The notes: generated by a model from the letters alone, not told the origin. Counted from the first letter of the stretch, positions 42,513 through 54,154 are shown. The stretch is 64,000 nt of DNA from Thereva unica (GCA_949987705.1 OX465282.1:4886501-4950500); one strand, 5' to 3'. Numbers and translations: made by a program.

Positions 42513-45128
42513 TAAATTTATTTGACAGTTAGGTTAAGGTGTTTCGTTTGTGTTTAATATTTATTAGAGAAAAAGAGTAGATAACGAACATACCGTGAAA
42601 GACCGCTTAACAGACCAATCTATTTTTATATGGCGTTTTAAGTCTAATGCCGGGTATCGTTTTTCGGTATATTATTTTTTCTGTTTTAGGAACCTGACTA
42701 AGATTTATTGAGAAAATTTTACAAAATCTTCTCAAATCTATGACGATAAATAGAAATAGAACCATGATACAGTAGACTTCGTCTAGAAATAATCGAATGA
42801 AGAATATGTACATGTTAAAATTTTCGATAGACACAAACATAATTATTTTATAGGATTAAAAATTTCTCAACAATTTGTAAGTTTTACATTGACCCTCCAA
42901 ATTAACAAATTTATAACAACCAATAAAAATCCGATTTTTATGTTACTAAAGAAAATTCCATTCAGATCTTCCATCACCTGTATAGGTTCATTTACCTTCT
43001 TTTGTTTAAAATTAATAAAAAAAAAACACAGCTTCACCGTTAATTTTTTTACATGCATCCCAAAGAATACACACGTTAAAAATTTTAAACATGTATCTTG
43101 TTTCAACATTTTTGTCAATCCTTCCGCTACTTTATTACTTTCATTTAAAACAATAAAAACACAACAATTTCCCATAACAGTATTTTAACCTTGATAACGT
43201 TTCGTTACTGCTACAGAAATACACTTTTACGCCTACCTCAATTATACCTGCGAAAAAAGATCCGAGTTCTTCTTGAGGTACAAAGGAAAAAAAGAAGAGA
43301 TTTACAATATTAATTCTCAAGAAATAAGGTAATAACATTCAACTTCTCTGCACAACACAACCGGTATTAAAGTTACACCAACTGCATTTTGAACTGCCTA
43401 AGATTTATTTTCTAGTTTTTTTTTTTGTGAATGGTGGTTAAGGCGAGATATAAGTACAGAATGTCAAGGTACAAGATTACACCTGGAAATACCTGAGAGT
43501 GCATAAATGCTATATATGTATATATATAATAAGGAGAACTTAACGATTGCAGAGCTCAAGATCAAGGAACCTATGGAAAGTAAACTGGTTGGCCTTGTAT
43601 AGTGTATTAGGGATTTGCAGATATACCTGTGTCTAGACATGGGCGAGGCAAGTATGTAGCTGGATTAGGGTTATTCTGTTTGTGGTTGGTTCGTAACTGA
43701 AGCATATGCAGACTGATCGTGAGTAGTTTTATATTTTTACAGAAGAAGATGAAACTTGAGTTCTTTTCACTATTCATCCTTTTCTTTAGTTCAAAATTGA
43801 TCACAGTTGCAATTATTATCGATCAATTCTGGGATAATTGTAGCTCAAACTGATCTTTGCTTCTTTTAGAGCACTGAAGAACTCTAAAGTCATGCGATCG
43901 ATCGAGGATCACTTAAAAACGATCGTGTTAAAACATAATTACGCCTATTTCTTCCGCATTACCAAAACCAATTAACACCAACCTATTGAAATAAGCAGAA
44001 AATTCGAGAAGCTGAGAAGAAATAAAACGACTACCAAATACCCAAGGGACACTGTTTGTCTGCCTACAGTAATACAAATAAAAACCTCTTGGAAAGTCGA
44101 TCGGTCGGTGAACAGACATGCAGAAGAGATCGAGTTGAAAAACCCGTCATCACCACGGAGACATCAGCATATATATATTGCATAATTTACATGATGAGTC
44201 GAAACGGTACAAAAGTAATGGAAAAGGTGATTTTTAATATATGATGATGACTGGAGAACACTGACTGTCATTTCCATAAGTTGTTTGTTTGCATGATCTA
44301 TGATCGTTCGTTGATTGTAAAGATTCAAATCGTTTCCTCATTTATGATTTCAACTTTATGCAATAGAGTGTTTCCATCCATAAATATGCGCCAAGATTTT
44401 ACGAACAATAGGCTGTAGATAAACAGTAGTTTCGAAGTGGATGCAGTGTGGATCAATGATCAGATCAGAAGTGCAACAGCTAGAAATGAGGAAATTTTGT
44501 ATGGTTTTATGATAACGTTGCACTCTTCCTCCTGTTCATTCAATTATGCAGAATAATTAGTTTTTGTGTTTAACATAATTCCTAGTTTCATTTTTATAGA
44601 CAATTGCGATGCTCTTTCCAATTTTCATGCAATGCAGCTTTATGCTTTCACAATTCGTTCATATACTTTATTGTTATACACTTTGTAAAGGCACATAAAT
44701 TTTAACACTTTTACTAGAGGCTATATTCTATGTAGAAAACGATTATCAAGTGTTAATTGATCTGTTTTAGTTTATTGAATTTGAACCAAATGCTTTGATT
44801 CTAAGAGTATACTAAGACGAAGTCTAGATGATCTGCTGACGTCGTTTATAGACCTCTGAAAAGTTCGGACTGTATTTCGAAGTCCACCTTTGAAACGATC
44901 ATGCTACCCAGATATTTTTTATGTCGCAGTATATGTATATGGTAGGAGGGTGGTCTGAAAAGTTTTCGACCTCAACGCGAAGATGGCAGCACTCGTCAAT
45001 AAAAGCTAGAGAATATAGTTATGCTTCTTGTATAGCTGAGAAAACGATCTTCTTTTATTTGAACGAAACCATCCATTGTCGAAGTAAACATATAATCATT
45101 TCTGAACAGTTGATTGGGTGGCGTTTTA
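42513..45128. other. AT-rich, no gene recognised
   Basis: No gene, RNA or clear element was recognised. Near 43700-43930 GATCGTG words recur. At 44943-44985 the phrase GTGGTCTGAAAAGTTTTCGA with CTCAACGCGAAGATGGCAGC may be the end of a mariner-type element, but no second end was found. Confidence 0.35.
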
Positions 45129-45223
45129 ACAAGAGGTCACCCAACTTAGTACTAACCCCGTCCAATGCTGCTTGACCTACGCAATCAAACGATAAGCAGT
45201 CTATTGAGTCTTTCCGGTTACCA
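45129..45223 (-). repeat. 5S rRNA-derived repeat, copy 3
   Basis: The minus strand reads GGTCAAGCAGCATTGGACG then GGTTAGTACTAAGTTGGGTG, the best-preserved box C region of the four copies. It shares TTGTTAAAACGCCAC downstream and a TTGGAGTTTTAAG phrase upstream with the 37-kb copy. Confidence 0.7.
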
Positions 45224-45383
45224 TAATTTTCGTTTTCATCATCCTGTACAATTTCTTAAAACTCCAATTTTGTTCTCTTTAGCCTATAAAAATATGAGAA
45301 GTGCATCGTGCGACATTTGGGCTATTTGGGACGTCTTTTATTGGTACGTGCCTGTAGTGGGCTGTATTTGGTCAGATTTGTGT

Positions 45384-46860
45384 AGGTTAGGTTAAGTTAG
45401 ATATAGCTGGGCTGTTCGTTTAAACTCATACATTTAGGCCAGAAGGATAGGCCCATTGTGATGCCATAGTGAATCCACTTCAAACCTGATGTTAAAATGT
45501 CGTTTCTTCGCTAAAACCATATCGAGGAAGTAATAAATCTTCTAAGTTGCGGGATCCCAATCTTCGAGATTTCCGCGAGGGTGCTTAGAAAGGGTTCGCC
45601 AAATGTGGTTTACCTTATTCTGCTTAGGGCCGGGCAGTGTCAGACAAGATGTAGTACACTTTCTGCCTCGTCCAGATTCTTACAGCTTCTGCAGAAATCG
45701 TAGGTCTCAAGGCCTAAACGGGGCGAATGTGTCCCTATCAGACAGTGTCCGGTCAGCACTCCCACTATAACTGAGAGGTCTTGTCTCCCGAGGCTCAGTA
45801 GTGAGGTTGTCCGCCTGAGATCGTAAGAGGGCCAGGTTAATTTGGCCAAAGTGCATTTGTTAAGATCCCTCCAATGCTTTTTTGCTTGTCGCATTGTGTG
45901 TTGCTTGCATCGGAGTTTAAAGGTGGGCCAAGGCATACCACCGGGGCCGGGGGTGTTAACGAGAGATCTTATACCTCCTTGTGAAGAGAACCAGCTCCGA
46001 TTTTACTGGGTTAACGCTGAGTCCGCGGGTCCAGTCCAGTTTGAGAGGGCTTGTAACGCCGCCTCCATGAGATCACAGAGAACTTGAGGAAAATTTCCTT
46101 TTTTGATGATAACAACGTCATGCGCGTACGCCAGGACATGATGCCCCTCTGCCTCCATGCGTCGCAACAGCTGGTTCATAGTTACGACCCATAGCAGCGG
46201 GGAAAGTACTCCTCCTTGCGGAGTGCCTCTATTTACGGCCTTTCGGACCGAGCTGTCGCCCAAGATCGAGGTCATCATCCTGCCAGTAAGCATTTGGTGG
46301 ATAAGAGACACCAACGAGAGCAGTGTCAGTAGAATTGCCCTTTGTATAGGCGTGTTGTGCGCCAGAGTTCCGAGGTTAGTATGGTCTGCCTCAGATATAT
46401 TTCGATTAGCCTTTCTAGAGTCTTTAATAGAAAGGATGATAGGCTGATTGGCCTGAAGTCTTTGGGCGTTGTGTGGGAGGCTTTTCCGGCCTTAGGTATA
46501 AAAACTACTTTAACCTTTTTCCAACTAGAAGGAATGCAGTTATTTTGAAGGCACCCAGTAAACATGGCCTGCAACCAGGGCATGATATAACTAAGGAAGT
46601 GCTGCAGTTGTGCCAGCACTATGCCGTCAGGGCCTGGTGATTTATAGGGCTGAAAGGTGTTTATAGCCCATTTTATTTTTGCTCTACTTATGATAGATTT
46701 GATCAGCTGTTGTGAGGCTGAAGAGTTTATTGTGATAGCTGTCTCAACTGTAGTACTACTCGGGAAGTGGGTGTCCATAAGTTGTTTCAGGGATTCTCTG
46801 CTTGAGTCAGTCCATTCGCCGTCTTTTTTGCGTAAATAACTAAGCCAGTGAGTATAATTA
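45384..46860 (-). pseudogene. LOA-like LINE, element B (RT plus zinc knuckle)
   Basis: The minus strand starts with SWLSYLRKKDGEWTDSSRE, then RT fingers YKSPGPDGIVLAQLQH and FRPISLSSFLLKTLERLIEI (46778-46380). Motif B is GTPQGGVLSPLLW and motif C reads AYAHDVVII near 46120, with the first catalytic Asp changed to His. After LVLFTRRYK a deletion joins it near 45960 to the C-terminal part: VLTGHCLIGTHSPRLG and the knuckle CRSCKNLDEAESVLHLV. The 3' UTR has GGCATCACAATGGGCC and a CTTAACCTAACCTA tail, as in the 18.8- and 51.8-kb copies. RNase H is deleted. Confidence 0.75.
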
Positions 46861-46879
46861 AATTAAAAACATAGACCGA

Positions 46880-48480
46880 AATTTTTCACATCCGAGTGTC
46901 GTTTCTTCGCTAAACCATCTCGAGAGTCCCAATCTTCGTTATTACCGCAAAGTGTCGGTCGTGCCTTTCTTAGCTAGCTCGTCAGCTTGACAATTTTCCT
47001 CTATATTTCGGTGACCGAGCACCCATGCGAGGATGGTCTTGAACTATTGAATCATCTCGTTAAGAGATCTGCGATATTCAGAGATAGTGCTAGAGCTGTT
47101 TGTTCTAAAGCGCATTGCCTTCAGAGCCGCCAGACTGATAATGTAGACAGTCCGATTCCTATCGCTTTGCTGATTGATCAGTAGAACAGCTTCATGTATG
47201 GCTAGAACCTCCGCTTTGCATACACTGCAGTGATTGGATAGCCGGAATGAGACTTCAATCTCAAGTTCTGGGAAAAAGACCCGACACTCGAGCTTACAGA
47301 AATCAGTAAAGAAGTTTATGGCACCCTGAAAACTGTGTGGTCTACTTCTTCATTCACGACGTGGAACTACGCCTCGTGTAGGTAATCTCAGTTATGCAGG
47401 AGTCGGTTTGTAAGTAGGGTTTTATACCTTCTTGTAAAGAGGACCAGTTCCGTGTTTACTAGGTTAACGCTGAGCTCGCGGGTGGCAGTCCAGTTTATAA
47501 CGCCGCCTCACAGAGCACTTGAGTAAATATTCCTCTTGTGATGATAACACAGCCTTTAGTACCGTAATCGATTATTCATTCATCTCAGCAGTAATCAATC
47601 TGCTGAGAAGTGAGAAATCCATCTCGGAATCAGGGGTTGAATGCTGAAAGACTTGAAGGTGCCAAAGGCCCATTCAATCTTACCCGCAGTGAAGATCCTG
47701 TTTTCCAGGCTTTTGTTCCTATTTTAGGACAGGTAGGCAAGTATTACCTCCGATCCAGTATTAGGTTCTAAGGCCAATGAAAGGCTTTCCATGACTTTCG
47801 TTTGGACCTTCTAAAATCTTTGTGATAATTGGCAAGGGCTCTCTTGTATAGGTCCCAATTACCCGATTAAATAGTTTCTTAACTTCTTTCCTTTGCCTGC
47901 AGAGATCACTGTTCCACCACGCATCCACCCTTCAGTTGGTACTTCGTGTTTTCGCAGGACAGCAGCTTCCAAAGGCTGTAATGATCGTTTCCTGTAGATT
48001 GGCAGCGACAGGGTCGAGATCGGTCTAGGTGATGGGATTATTCAACGTGGCTGGCTCCTAAACTGAGGACTGTGTGAAAGGCCTCCCAGCAGAAGCTCTC
48101 AAGCTAAATCTTATATGTCTATGATCAGACAAGTCAATCACCTCCTGCCTAGTCACATTAGAAAAGGTAGGTTCTTACCCTTTGTTAATAACCTGCAAAT
48201 TGTAGGTAGTAATGAAATCAAGGAGGTGTTAGTATTGGTGCTTTCCCACGCAAGGTTGTTCGCGTTGGCGTCGTAGCCAATCACTAGCTGAATGTTCCTC
48301 CTAGCGCAGTCCTCCACAAGTCTCTTGACATCTAACGATGGTGAGGCAGGCTCTTCTCCAGGGAGGTAGGCCAAGGCTGCGTCAAGCCTGGGCATTCCTT
48401 CGTCTCCGGGCAGCACTACCGATGCCACCAGATCCTTGGGTAAGAACTGCGAAGAGGAAGGAAGGTTAGTCTTTTTCCCA
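46880..48480 (-). pseudogene. LOA-like LINE, element A (EN, RT end, RNase H)
   Basis: In order on the minus strand: endonuclease block LAYLPGEEPASPSLDVKRLV and VIGYDANANNLAWESTN (48428-48250); the pre-RT signature WWNSDLCRQRKEVKKLFNR near 47920; RT end EAALQALINWT and ELVLFTRRYK (47530-47420); and RNase H with KAEVLAIHEAVLLI and ENCQADELAKKGTT (47230-46960). It ends near 46890 with a shared ORF2 C-terminal scrap (KIG..., MV then stop, RRNDT). Most of the RT core and the knuckle are deleted and stops are many. The domain order shows this is a separate copy from element B downstream. Confidence 0.6.
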
Positions 48481-49078
48481 TGAGCAGTGCTTTAGGGCAG
48501 TCATGCTCGCTGGAGAAAGATCAGTCTGCCAACATTAGTACAAAGGCCACATATTCTTCCTCGGCTGATCGATCGAGTGTAATGAGAGTTAGTCTTTTAC
48601 ATAATAAATTGTTTACAAAACAAGAAACCAAACCAGTAATTTTCCTATATTTTGCGAAAAAAATTAACCAAATAATTTGCAAAAAAATAAAAGTAAACGT
48701 AGATCAAAATTCTTTTCATAAGAAATATCTCAACCATGAAAAACATTTCAAAGGGTAAAGTAGATCGTTATCTACATGCAAATTATAGACTAATAACTAG
48801 GTAATTACAGATTTTTTTGACCAATTAAAACATTATTTTTTGTAATTATATAAACTAATCTTGATTTTACATATTAAATTTTTAATACACTCTTTAAACT
48901 AATAACAAAAAAAAATTTCCACTTTTATAAATTGTGTACTATCGCGCATCCTGAAAATCTGAAATTTTTTATTAAAAATCTTTTTTTTATTATTTCACAC
49001 GAGCCGATAACGTGTTGCCGGTTCATGGCCCAGGGCCATATTTTTCAATGATATTGAAAATTGTATTTTTAACCCCCC
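48481..49078. other. AT-rich, no gene recognised
   Basis: Nothing identified between the LOA-like element A and the second MITE family B copy. Confidence 0.4.
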
Positions 49079-49275
49079 GTTTATGACTAGGTCGAAAAGT
49101 TGAGTCGAGATTGAGTTGAATTTTCGGCCACCGTATATGATGTTTAGTTGAGTTCACTTGCAGAGTTGAGTTGAGTTCACTTGTTCACGGGTTGAAATAG
49201 AGTTGAATTGATATCAAAACATAACCTCAAATTTTTGTGTGAAATTCTCATTTATATATACGTAAAAATTCAGAA

Positions 49276-49583
49276 TTCGGGGGGTGAACGGCTAACAAAG
49301 ATCTCGGAAAGTGGTGACACCCGATTTGTCACTTCTATTAAAATCCGAAGAGATCCACTGCAATCAAACACCAAGCAGACCTGTTAGCAAGTCCTAATCC
49401 CACCTCCCCGCGGTGCCCCCTGGGGTACTTCTTTGGAAGGAGCTAACGGGAGAGGGGCGAATGGCGAGCTCTCTGCGCCACAAAACAGAGCTTTTAAGTC
49501 GGTTGGGCTGAGGGTTAGCAACCCGCTCCCATAAAAAAACACTATTGCTACGAATCGGCAAACAGTGCCTCGGAACCGGATGG
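49276..49583. mobile_element. 308-bp insertion of unknown family
   Basis: The block is flanked by a 12-bp direct repeat AAAAATTCAGAA (49264-49275 and 49584-49595), while the 9-kb copy has this phrase once. It begins TTCGGGGGGTGAACGG and ends CTCGGAACCGGATGG. It is clearly more GC-rich than its surroundings, has no poly(A) end and no clear inverted ends. The variable-length duplication suggests a fragment inserted by LINE machinery. The family is not recognised. Confidence 0.7.
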
Positions 49584-49695
49584 AAAAATTCAGAACGAAA
49601 TAATTTATGTTTCCTGTACCAGAAAAAAACATTGAACACAAAACTAACGCCGAATGTGGACTACATGGATGGTAAACAAACAAGACAAATGTCAC

Positions 49696-51783
49696 ATATG
49701 TCTCACATCCTTTCTCCTCAAGATACTAGAAAGACTTGTGGAGATCCATGTTAAGCAAAGCATTGATAAAAAACTGCTTTCTCCCTCGCAGCATGCCTAC
49801 ACGAAAGGTAAATCAGTAGACACTGCTCTCCACTCTTTGGTAGCGGTCATCGAAAGATCCCTTGAATTCAAGGAATTCACGTTGGCTGCTTTCTTAGATA
49901 ATGAAGGTGCGTTCAACAATGTTGAACCTTCTGCGGTCACGAGGGCACTCCAGCGTCTGAATGTTGATGGGTGCTCCAGGTCCTTTATTGATCAGCTGCT
50001 AGGGTGCAGGGTCATAAAGTCTAGCCTGGGGCTTTCGGAAGAAGCCAGACGGGTCAGAAGAGGCACACCACAAGGTGGGGTCTTATCGCCGCTTCTTTGG
50101 AATATGACAGTCAATGAAGTACTGATAACTCTAAAGGAGTCTGGGTGCACCACGGTGGCCTATGCTGATGATATTGTGCTGGTGGTGACCGGCAAGTACA
50201 TCTCAACAATAAGAGATATAATGCAACAAGCATTGAATACTCTTTCTCATTGGGCCACTACAAAGGGTCTCGGCGTCAACCCAGCCAAGACTGAAGTAGT
50301 GCTCTTTACAAAGAAGCATAGACTTCCCAATTTTCCTTCTTTAAGACTTTGTAATGAAACACTGCATATAAAGGAGGATGCGAAATTTCTAGGTCTCATA
50401 CTCGATAGGAAACTAACGTGGAGACCGAATCTTTTAGAAAGAGCAAATAAGGCCAAAACAGCTCTCTTCTTATGCCAGAGAACGATCGGAGTCAACTGGG
50501 GCCTTAAGCCCCGCATCGTCCACTGGCTCTATACAGCCATAATCAGACCTATACTTATGCATGGCATATCGGTATGGTGGACTGCATTACAGAAGATTAC
50601 GTATCGTAAGATACTGGAAAGGGTCCAAAGAACAGCTGAGCTGTGTATCAGTGGGGCAATGAGAAGCACCCCTACAGCTGCGCTGGATGTCTTATTGCAT
50701 CTTACCCCTTTGGATATACACGCCGAGCTAATGGAAGCCTGGACGGCTGCCAGGACAAAGGCTTCTCTTGGATGGACTCCATACACATATGGCCATTCAT
50801 CCATCCTTAGGAAGTTCGCCACCACTGCGAACAACCTAGATTATACTACACCTACGTGGACCTTGGAGAAAGGTTTCAATACCATCATTCCGGCCAGAGA
50901 TGACTGGACAGATGGCGTTATCCCAACTGGGTCATTATGTATCTTCACAGATGGCTCAAAAATTGGGAATAATGTAGGCTCTGGTATCTTTTCTGAGGCA
51001 TTAAATATAAATACCTCTCTTCGTCTACCCGACCATTGCAGCGTCTTCCAAGCGGAAGTCACTGCGATCTGGGAGGCTCTCGAATGGCTGAAGATAAATA
51101 ATATATCTCATAAGAATATATGTATTCTATCGGATAGCCAGGCGGCCCTCAAGGCTCTTAATTCTGTCGTCACAACATCCACGACTCTTCTGAACTGCCG
51201 CAGGTCTCTGTGTGAGACTGCCACTCAGTTTGATATAACACTGTGTTGGGTTCCTGGACACAGTGGGATTAGGGGAAACTGTAGGGCAGATGAGCTTGCT
51301 AGACAGGGAACCGAAGTGGAAAGGACACCCCACTTAACCCGAATGGGAATGCCCTTAGCCACCTATAAACTAGCTGTGAGAAAAATCAGCTTAGCTCGAG
51401 CCGGGCTGAGATGGACCACAACAACGGTTTGTCGCACTCTTCATGCAATGTGGCCAACTTTGGATGCAAAGCGTTCAAAATCTCTGGTTCAGTTGAACAA
51501 AAAAGAGATAAGCCACGTGGTAAAGGTGCTGACTGGTCACTGTCCCTTCGGCCCACACGCCGAAAGATTAGGACTCCCCCACAACGACTTATGTAGAAGT
51601 TGTGGTAATGAAGAAGAGGAAGAAACTGTCTCCCATCTTCTCTGTACATGTCCCGCCCTAGCAAGGAAAAGAGGGACCTTCCTTGGCTCACCTTTCCTTG
51701 ATGGATTGAGCGAGCTGCAAAATATTGGTGTCTCTAGACTCTGTCGCTTTATCAAAAGCTCGAAATGGCTTCAAATGGGCTGA
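49696..51783 (+). CDS. LOA-like LINE ORF2 fragment: RT, RNase H, zinc knuckle
   Basis: The frame is open from the host MITE (apparent ATG at 49654) through the LINE to TGA at 51783, 709 codons; the first 14 or so residues are MITE-encoded. Numbered from that ATG: RT motif B GTPQGGVLSPLLW from about 137, catalytic YADD at 170-173, and RNase H with Asp433 (FTDGSKIG), Glu468 (QAEVTA), Asp494 (LSDSQAA), His536 and Asp546 (GHSGIRGN...ADELA). A C-terminal CX2C...H...CXC knuckle runs from Cys647 (CRSCGNEEEEET). Motif A reads FLDNEGAFNN. The endonuclease and first fingers motifs are lost by 5' truncation. All visible active-site residues are intact, so this is a young but incomplete insertion. Confidence 0.85.
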   Translation: MCLTSFLLKILERLVEIHVKQSIDKKLLSPSQHAYTKGKSVDTALHSLVAVIERSLEFKEFTLAAFLDNEGAFNNVEPSAVTRALQRLNVDGCSRSFIDQLLGCRVIKSSLGLSEEARRVRRGTPQGGVLSPLLWNMTVNEVLITLKESGCTTVAYADDIVLVVTGKYISTIRDIMQQALNTLSHWATTKGLGVNPAKTEVVLFTKKHRLPNFPSLRLCNETLHIKEDAKFLGLILDRKLTWRPNLLERANKAKTALFLCQRTIGVNWGLKPRIVHWLYTAIIRPILMHGISVWWTALQKITYRKILERVQRTAELCISGAMRSTPTAALDVLLHLTPLDIHAELMEAWTAARTKASLGWTPYTYGHSSILRKFATTANNLDYTTPTWTLEKGFNTIIPARDDWTDGVIPTGSLCIFTDGSKIGNNVGSGIFSEALNINTSLRLPDHCSVFQAEVTAIWEALEWLKINNISHKNICILSDSQAALKALNSVVTTSTTLLNCRRSLCETATQFDITLCWVPGHSGIRGNCRADELARQGTEVERTPHLTRMGMPLATYKLAVRKISLARAGLRWTTTTVCRTLHAMWPTLDAKRSKSLVQLNKKEISHVVKVLTGHCPFGPHAERLGLPHNDLCRSCGNEEEEETVSHLLCTCPALARKRGTFLGSPFLDGLSELQNIGVSRLCRFIKSSKWLQMG

Positions 51784-51879
51784 ACTATGTCCCAATACCA
51801 GAATGGCATCACAATGGGCCCAATGGCGTGCCTAAGTGGGCTCCCTGGTGGGGGCAGCCATTTCAACCTAACCTAACCT
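49696..51879 (+). mobile_element. 5'-truncated LOA-like LINE
   Basis: The 2184-bp insertion is flanked by AATGTCAC at 49688-49695 and 51880-51887. The 9-kb MITE copy shows the site once, so the target duplication is 8 bp. It begins inside the RT fingers domain and ends with the 3' UTR phrase GAATGGCATCACAATGGGCC and a CCTAACCTAACCT tail, with no poly(A). Copies of the same 3' end lie at 18.8 and 45.4 kb. Confidence 0.9.
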
Positions 51880-52045
51880 AATGTCACTTCAACCCAATTT
51901 CAACTCAACCTCCGTTTATGAGGTGAAATATCAACTCGTTCCAGGTAGGAGAGCAGAGTTGGGTTGAGTGCACCCTAGTTTCAACTCGACATTCGTTTAT
52001 GACAGGGTAGAACCCGGGTTGAACCTGGGTTGAACCTAGTCATAA

Positions 52046-53537
52046 CCGAGTTATTTAACACAAAAACAAAATCGAAATCTGAAAATTCTTGACAAAGATC
52101 ACTTAACGAAGATTACCATCATACTAATATCTTATGACGACATTATATTATCAATTTCCTTATCAATACTAAATGACTTTTACTATTATTTATTGTGTGT
52201 TTTTGCAAAAACAAAACATCATTATCAAAATCTAATACGTTGTAATGATGTAATATTTCGAGGGGAAAAACCATTTAAAAAATGTGTTTCTTATCATATA
52301 CATATAACAAAAGAAATTGTATTCTGTACATTAAGTTCTACGCCATAAGAACTTGACTTTGCACAAAACAAAATTACAAAAGATAACAGATATTGTTTAT
52401 CAATTATAAAATAATTTCAAGGAAAATCTGTTTTTTTATATTTTAAAATAAATTCTTTTTATTATTTTTTGTAAATAACATGACAACCATACTTTAGCGC
52501 GACAACAACATAACGAAACAAAACCGCAACTTCTTATCAATATTTTTTTTATTTTTTTTATTTTCATATTTTGTGTTATTCATTCAGAAATACTTTCGCG
52601 AAAATGATATTTTCATTGATTTTGTTGACTTAATATTGATATTTGTTTTGTTGATATTAGAAATTAGAAATTTTACTTTTGTTTACAGGAAGTAGGTAAA
52701 CAATAATAATAATTATATATTATTATCGCATAATAAAATTTCGTAAATAGTTTCAATGTTATTCAATATATATGTCACGATTCATTGATGCAGTGATAAC
52801 CTACATTATTTTCTGTTTACGATTGTTAAATATTTGAATTTAACATTTAACATGAGATTTATTATGTTTTAATATTATTATTGGTAAGAAGCAGCGTCAA
52901 CAAATTTTTGTTTCTAGTAAATGTGGTTAATTATTGTTTATTCTTAACTAGCTAGAACCTGGTGCGCCTCGCTGCACCCATAAGCCAATCGTATGGCGTG
53001 CGCCAAAACAATTAGGAATTTAAAAATCGCTTTTTCCATGGGCAATCCTACCACGAAAGTACATTCGAAAAGTAAAATGTTACTCCGTTAAACGAAATCA
53101 TCCGCCCATATCACAATTCAACGGTCTCACTGCCACACTTGTCAACCTGACATTTTTGATTCCGAAAAATAAAATAATAAAAGCTTATGCTATTTATTGG
53201 AATTTCGCAATTTCCAACGTCCATAAATTGTTTTGAAAATGTTCGGACATACACGGACATACAGCCAATTTTTCAAACATCGATTACATACAAAACAATG
53301 ATTCATTTTTATATAAATATAGATTGTAATATACCATAATATTGTTTATGCAAAACATAATTTTTGTTTTAGTATTTTTCTACTTTATAGCATTGTATTA
53401 TTTACCTTCTTAGTAGTTATGTAGGTATATCTCTGCAGACGAGATCTGCTTTTGGCGTCTGGCAACAGCTTTCTCCTTCTTACAATCCCAGCTTATACAA
53501 TCTACAATAGTTTGGTTTACTTGTTTAAATCATGTTT
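52046..53537. other. AT-rich, no gene recognised
   Basis: One short GC-richer phrase, AACTAGCTAGAACCTGGTGC then GCCTCGCTGCACCC near 52948-52980, looks like the end of an unknown repeat. Otherwise no motif was found. Confidence 0.35.
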
Positions 53538-54154
53538 GGCTTCACCGGCCGAACTGCGTAAGTTCGAGTAATTTGGTGTAGTTAACTTCAGTTTTACTCT
53601 CAGTTCCCATACATTTGATACCCCGGCTTCACCGACAAATTTTCGCAAGTTCGAGCAAATTAGTCTACTGTACTTTAAAATTTCCTGATTTCCCATATAT
53701 TTTTCACATTTTAAAGTCAGGAAAAAATGCCTGCTTTGGGCCTACAGAACATGAAATTGAGTTTCCAAGTAAAAGCTCGCTCAAAAGAGAGTAAAAAATT
53801 GGAATAATTCCAGTGAGCTTTTGCATTTCTAATTTCTGGCGAAAAAGCAACAACAATTTCAAGCACGAACTGAACATGCTAGCCGGTGAAGCCACTTATG
53901 CCGATTGAAGTGAACTTGATTAATCTGAGGCTGGTGAAGCCGGGGTATTACACATATTGAACTCAGCAAAAATAAAGCCTGAGTTTGCCCAACAGAACAT
54001 GAAATTGAGCTTGAAAGTAAAAGCTCGCTCAACTGGAAAATGGAATATCATACCAGTGAGCTTTTGCATTTCTAACTTGTGCACGAATTGAACATGCTAA
54101 ACGGTGAAGCTACTTGAACTGAACTTTATTAAACTGAGAACGGTGAAGCCGGGG
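53538..54154 (+). mobile_element. TA-type MITE family D, outer copy
   Basis: The left part (53538-53618) and the right part (53948-54154) join into one element with the inner copy removed. It ends CGGTGAAGCCGGGG next to TA. The interior has AACATGAAATTGAGCTTG and TAAAAGCTCGCTCAA, also present in the inner copy. The left terminus is eroded (GGCTTCACCGGCC). Confidence 0.75.
53621..53945 (+). mobile_element. TA-type MITE family D, nested inner copy
   Basis: The 325-bp element starts CCCCGGCTTCACCG and ends TGGTGAAGCCGGGG, flanked by TA at 53619-53620 and 53946-53947. It sits inside an older member of its own family. TA duplication and short TIRs suggest mobilisation by a Tc1/mariner-type transposase. 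It has no coding capacity. Confidence 0.85.

Larger units (their letters stand above)
49079..52045. mobile_element. MITE family B, copy split by two insertions
   Basis: Pieces 49079-49275, 49584-49695 and 51880-52045 together match the 430-bp copy at 9093-9520. The ends are CGTTTATGACTAGGT at the left and ACCTAGTCATAACCG at the right, an inverted repeat. The two interruptions have their own duplications (12 bp and 8 bp), so this older MITE served as the target twice. Confidence 0.8.

Noticed and set aside
44943..44985. Mariner-type terminal sequence GTGGTCTGAAAAGTTTTCGA
   Set aside because: No second inverted end and no transposase found nearby. A looser match near 24290 is not enough to define an element.
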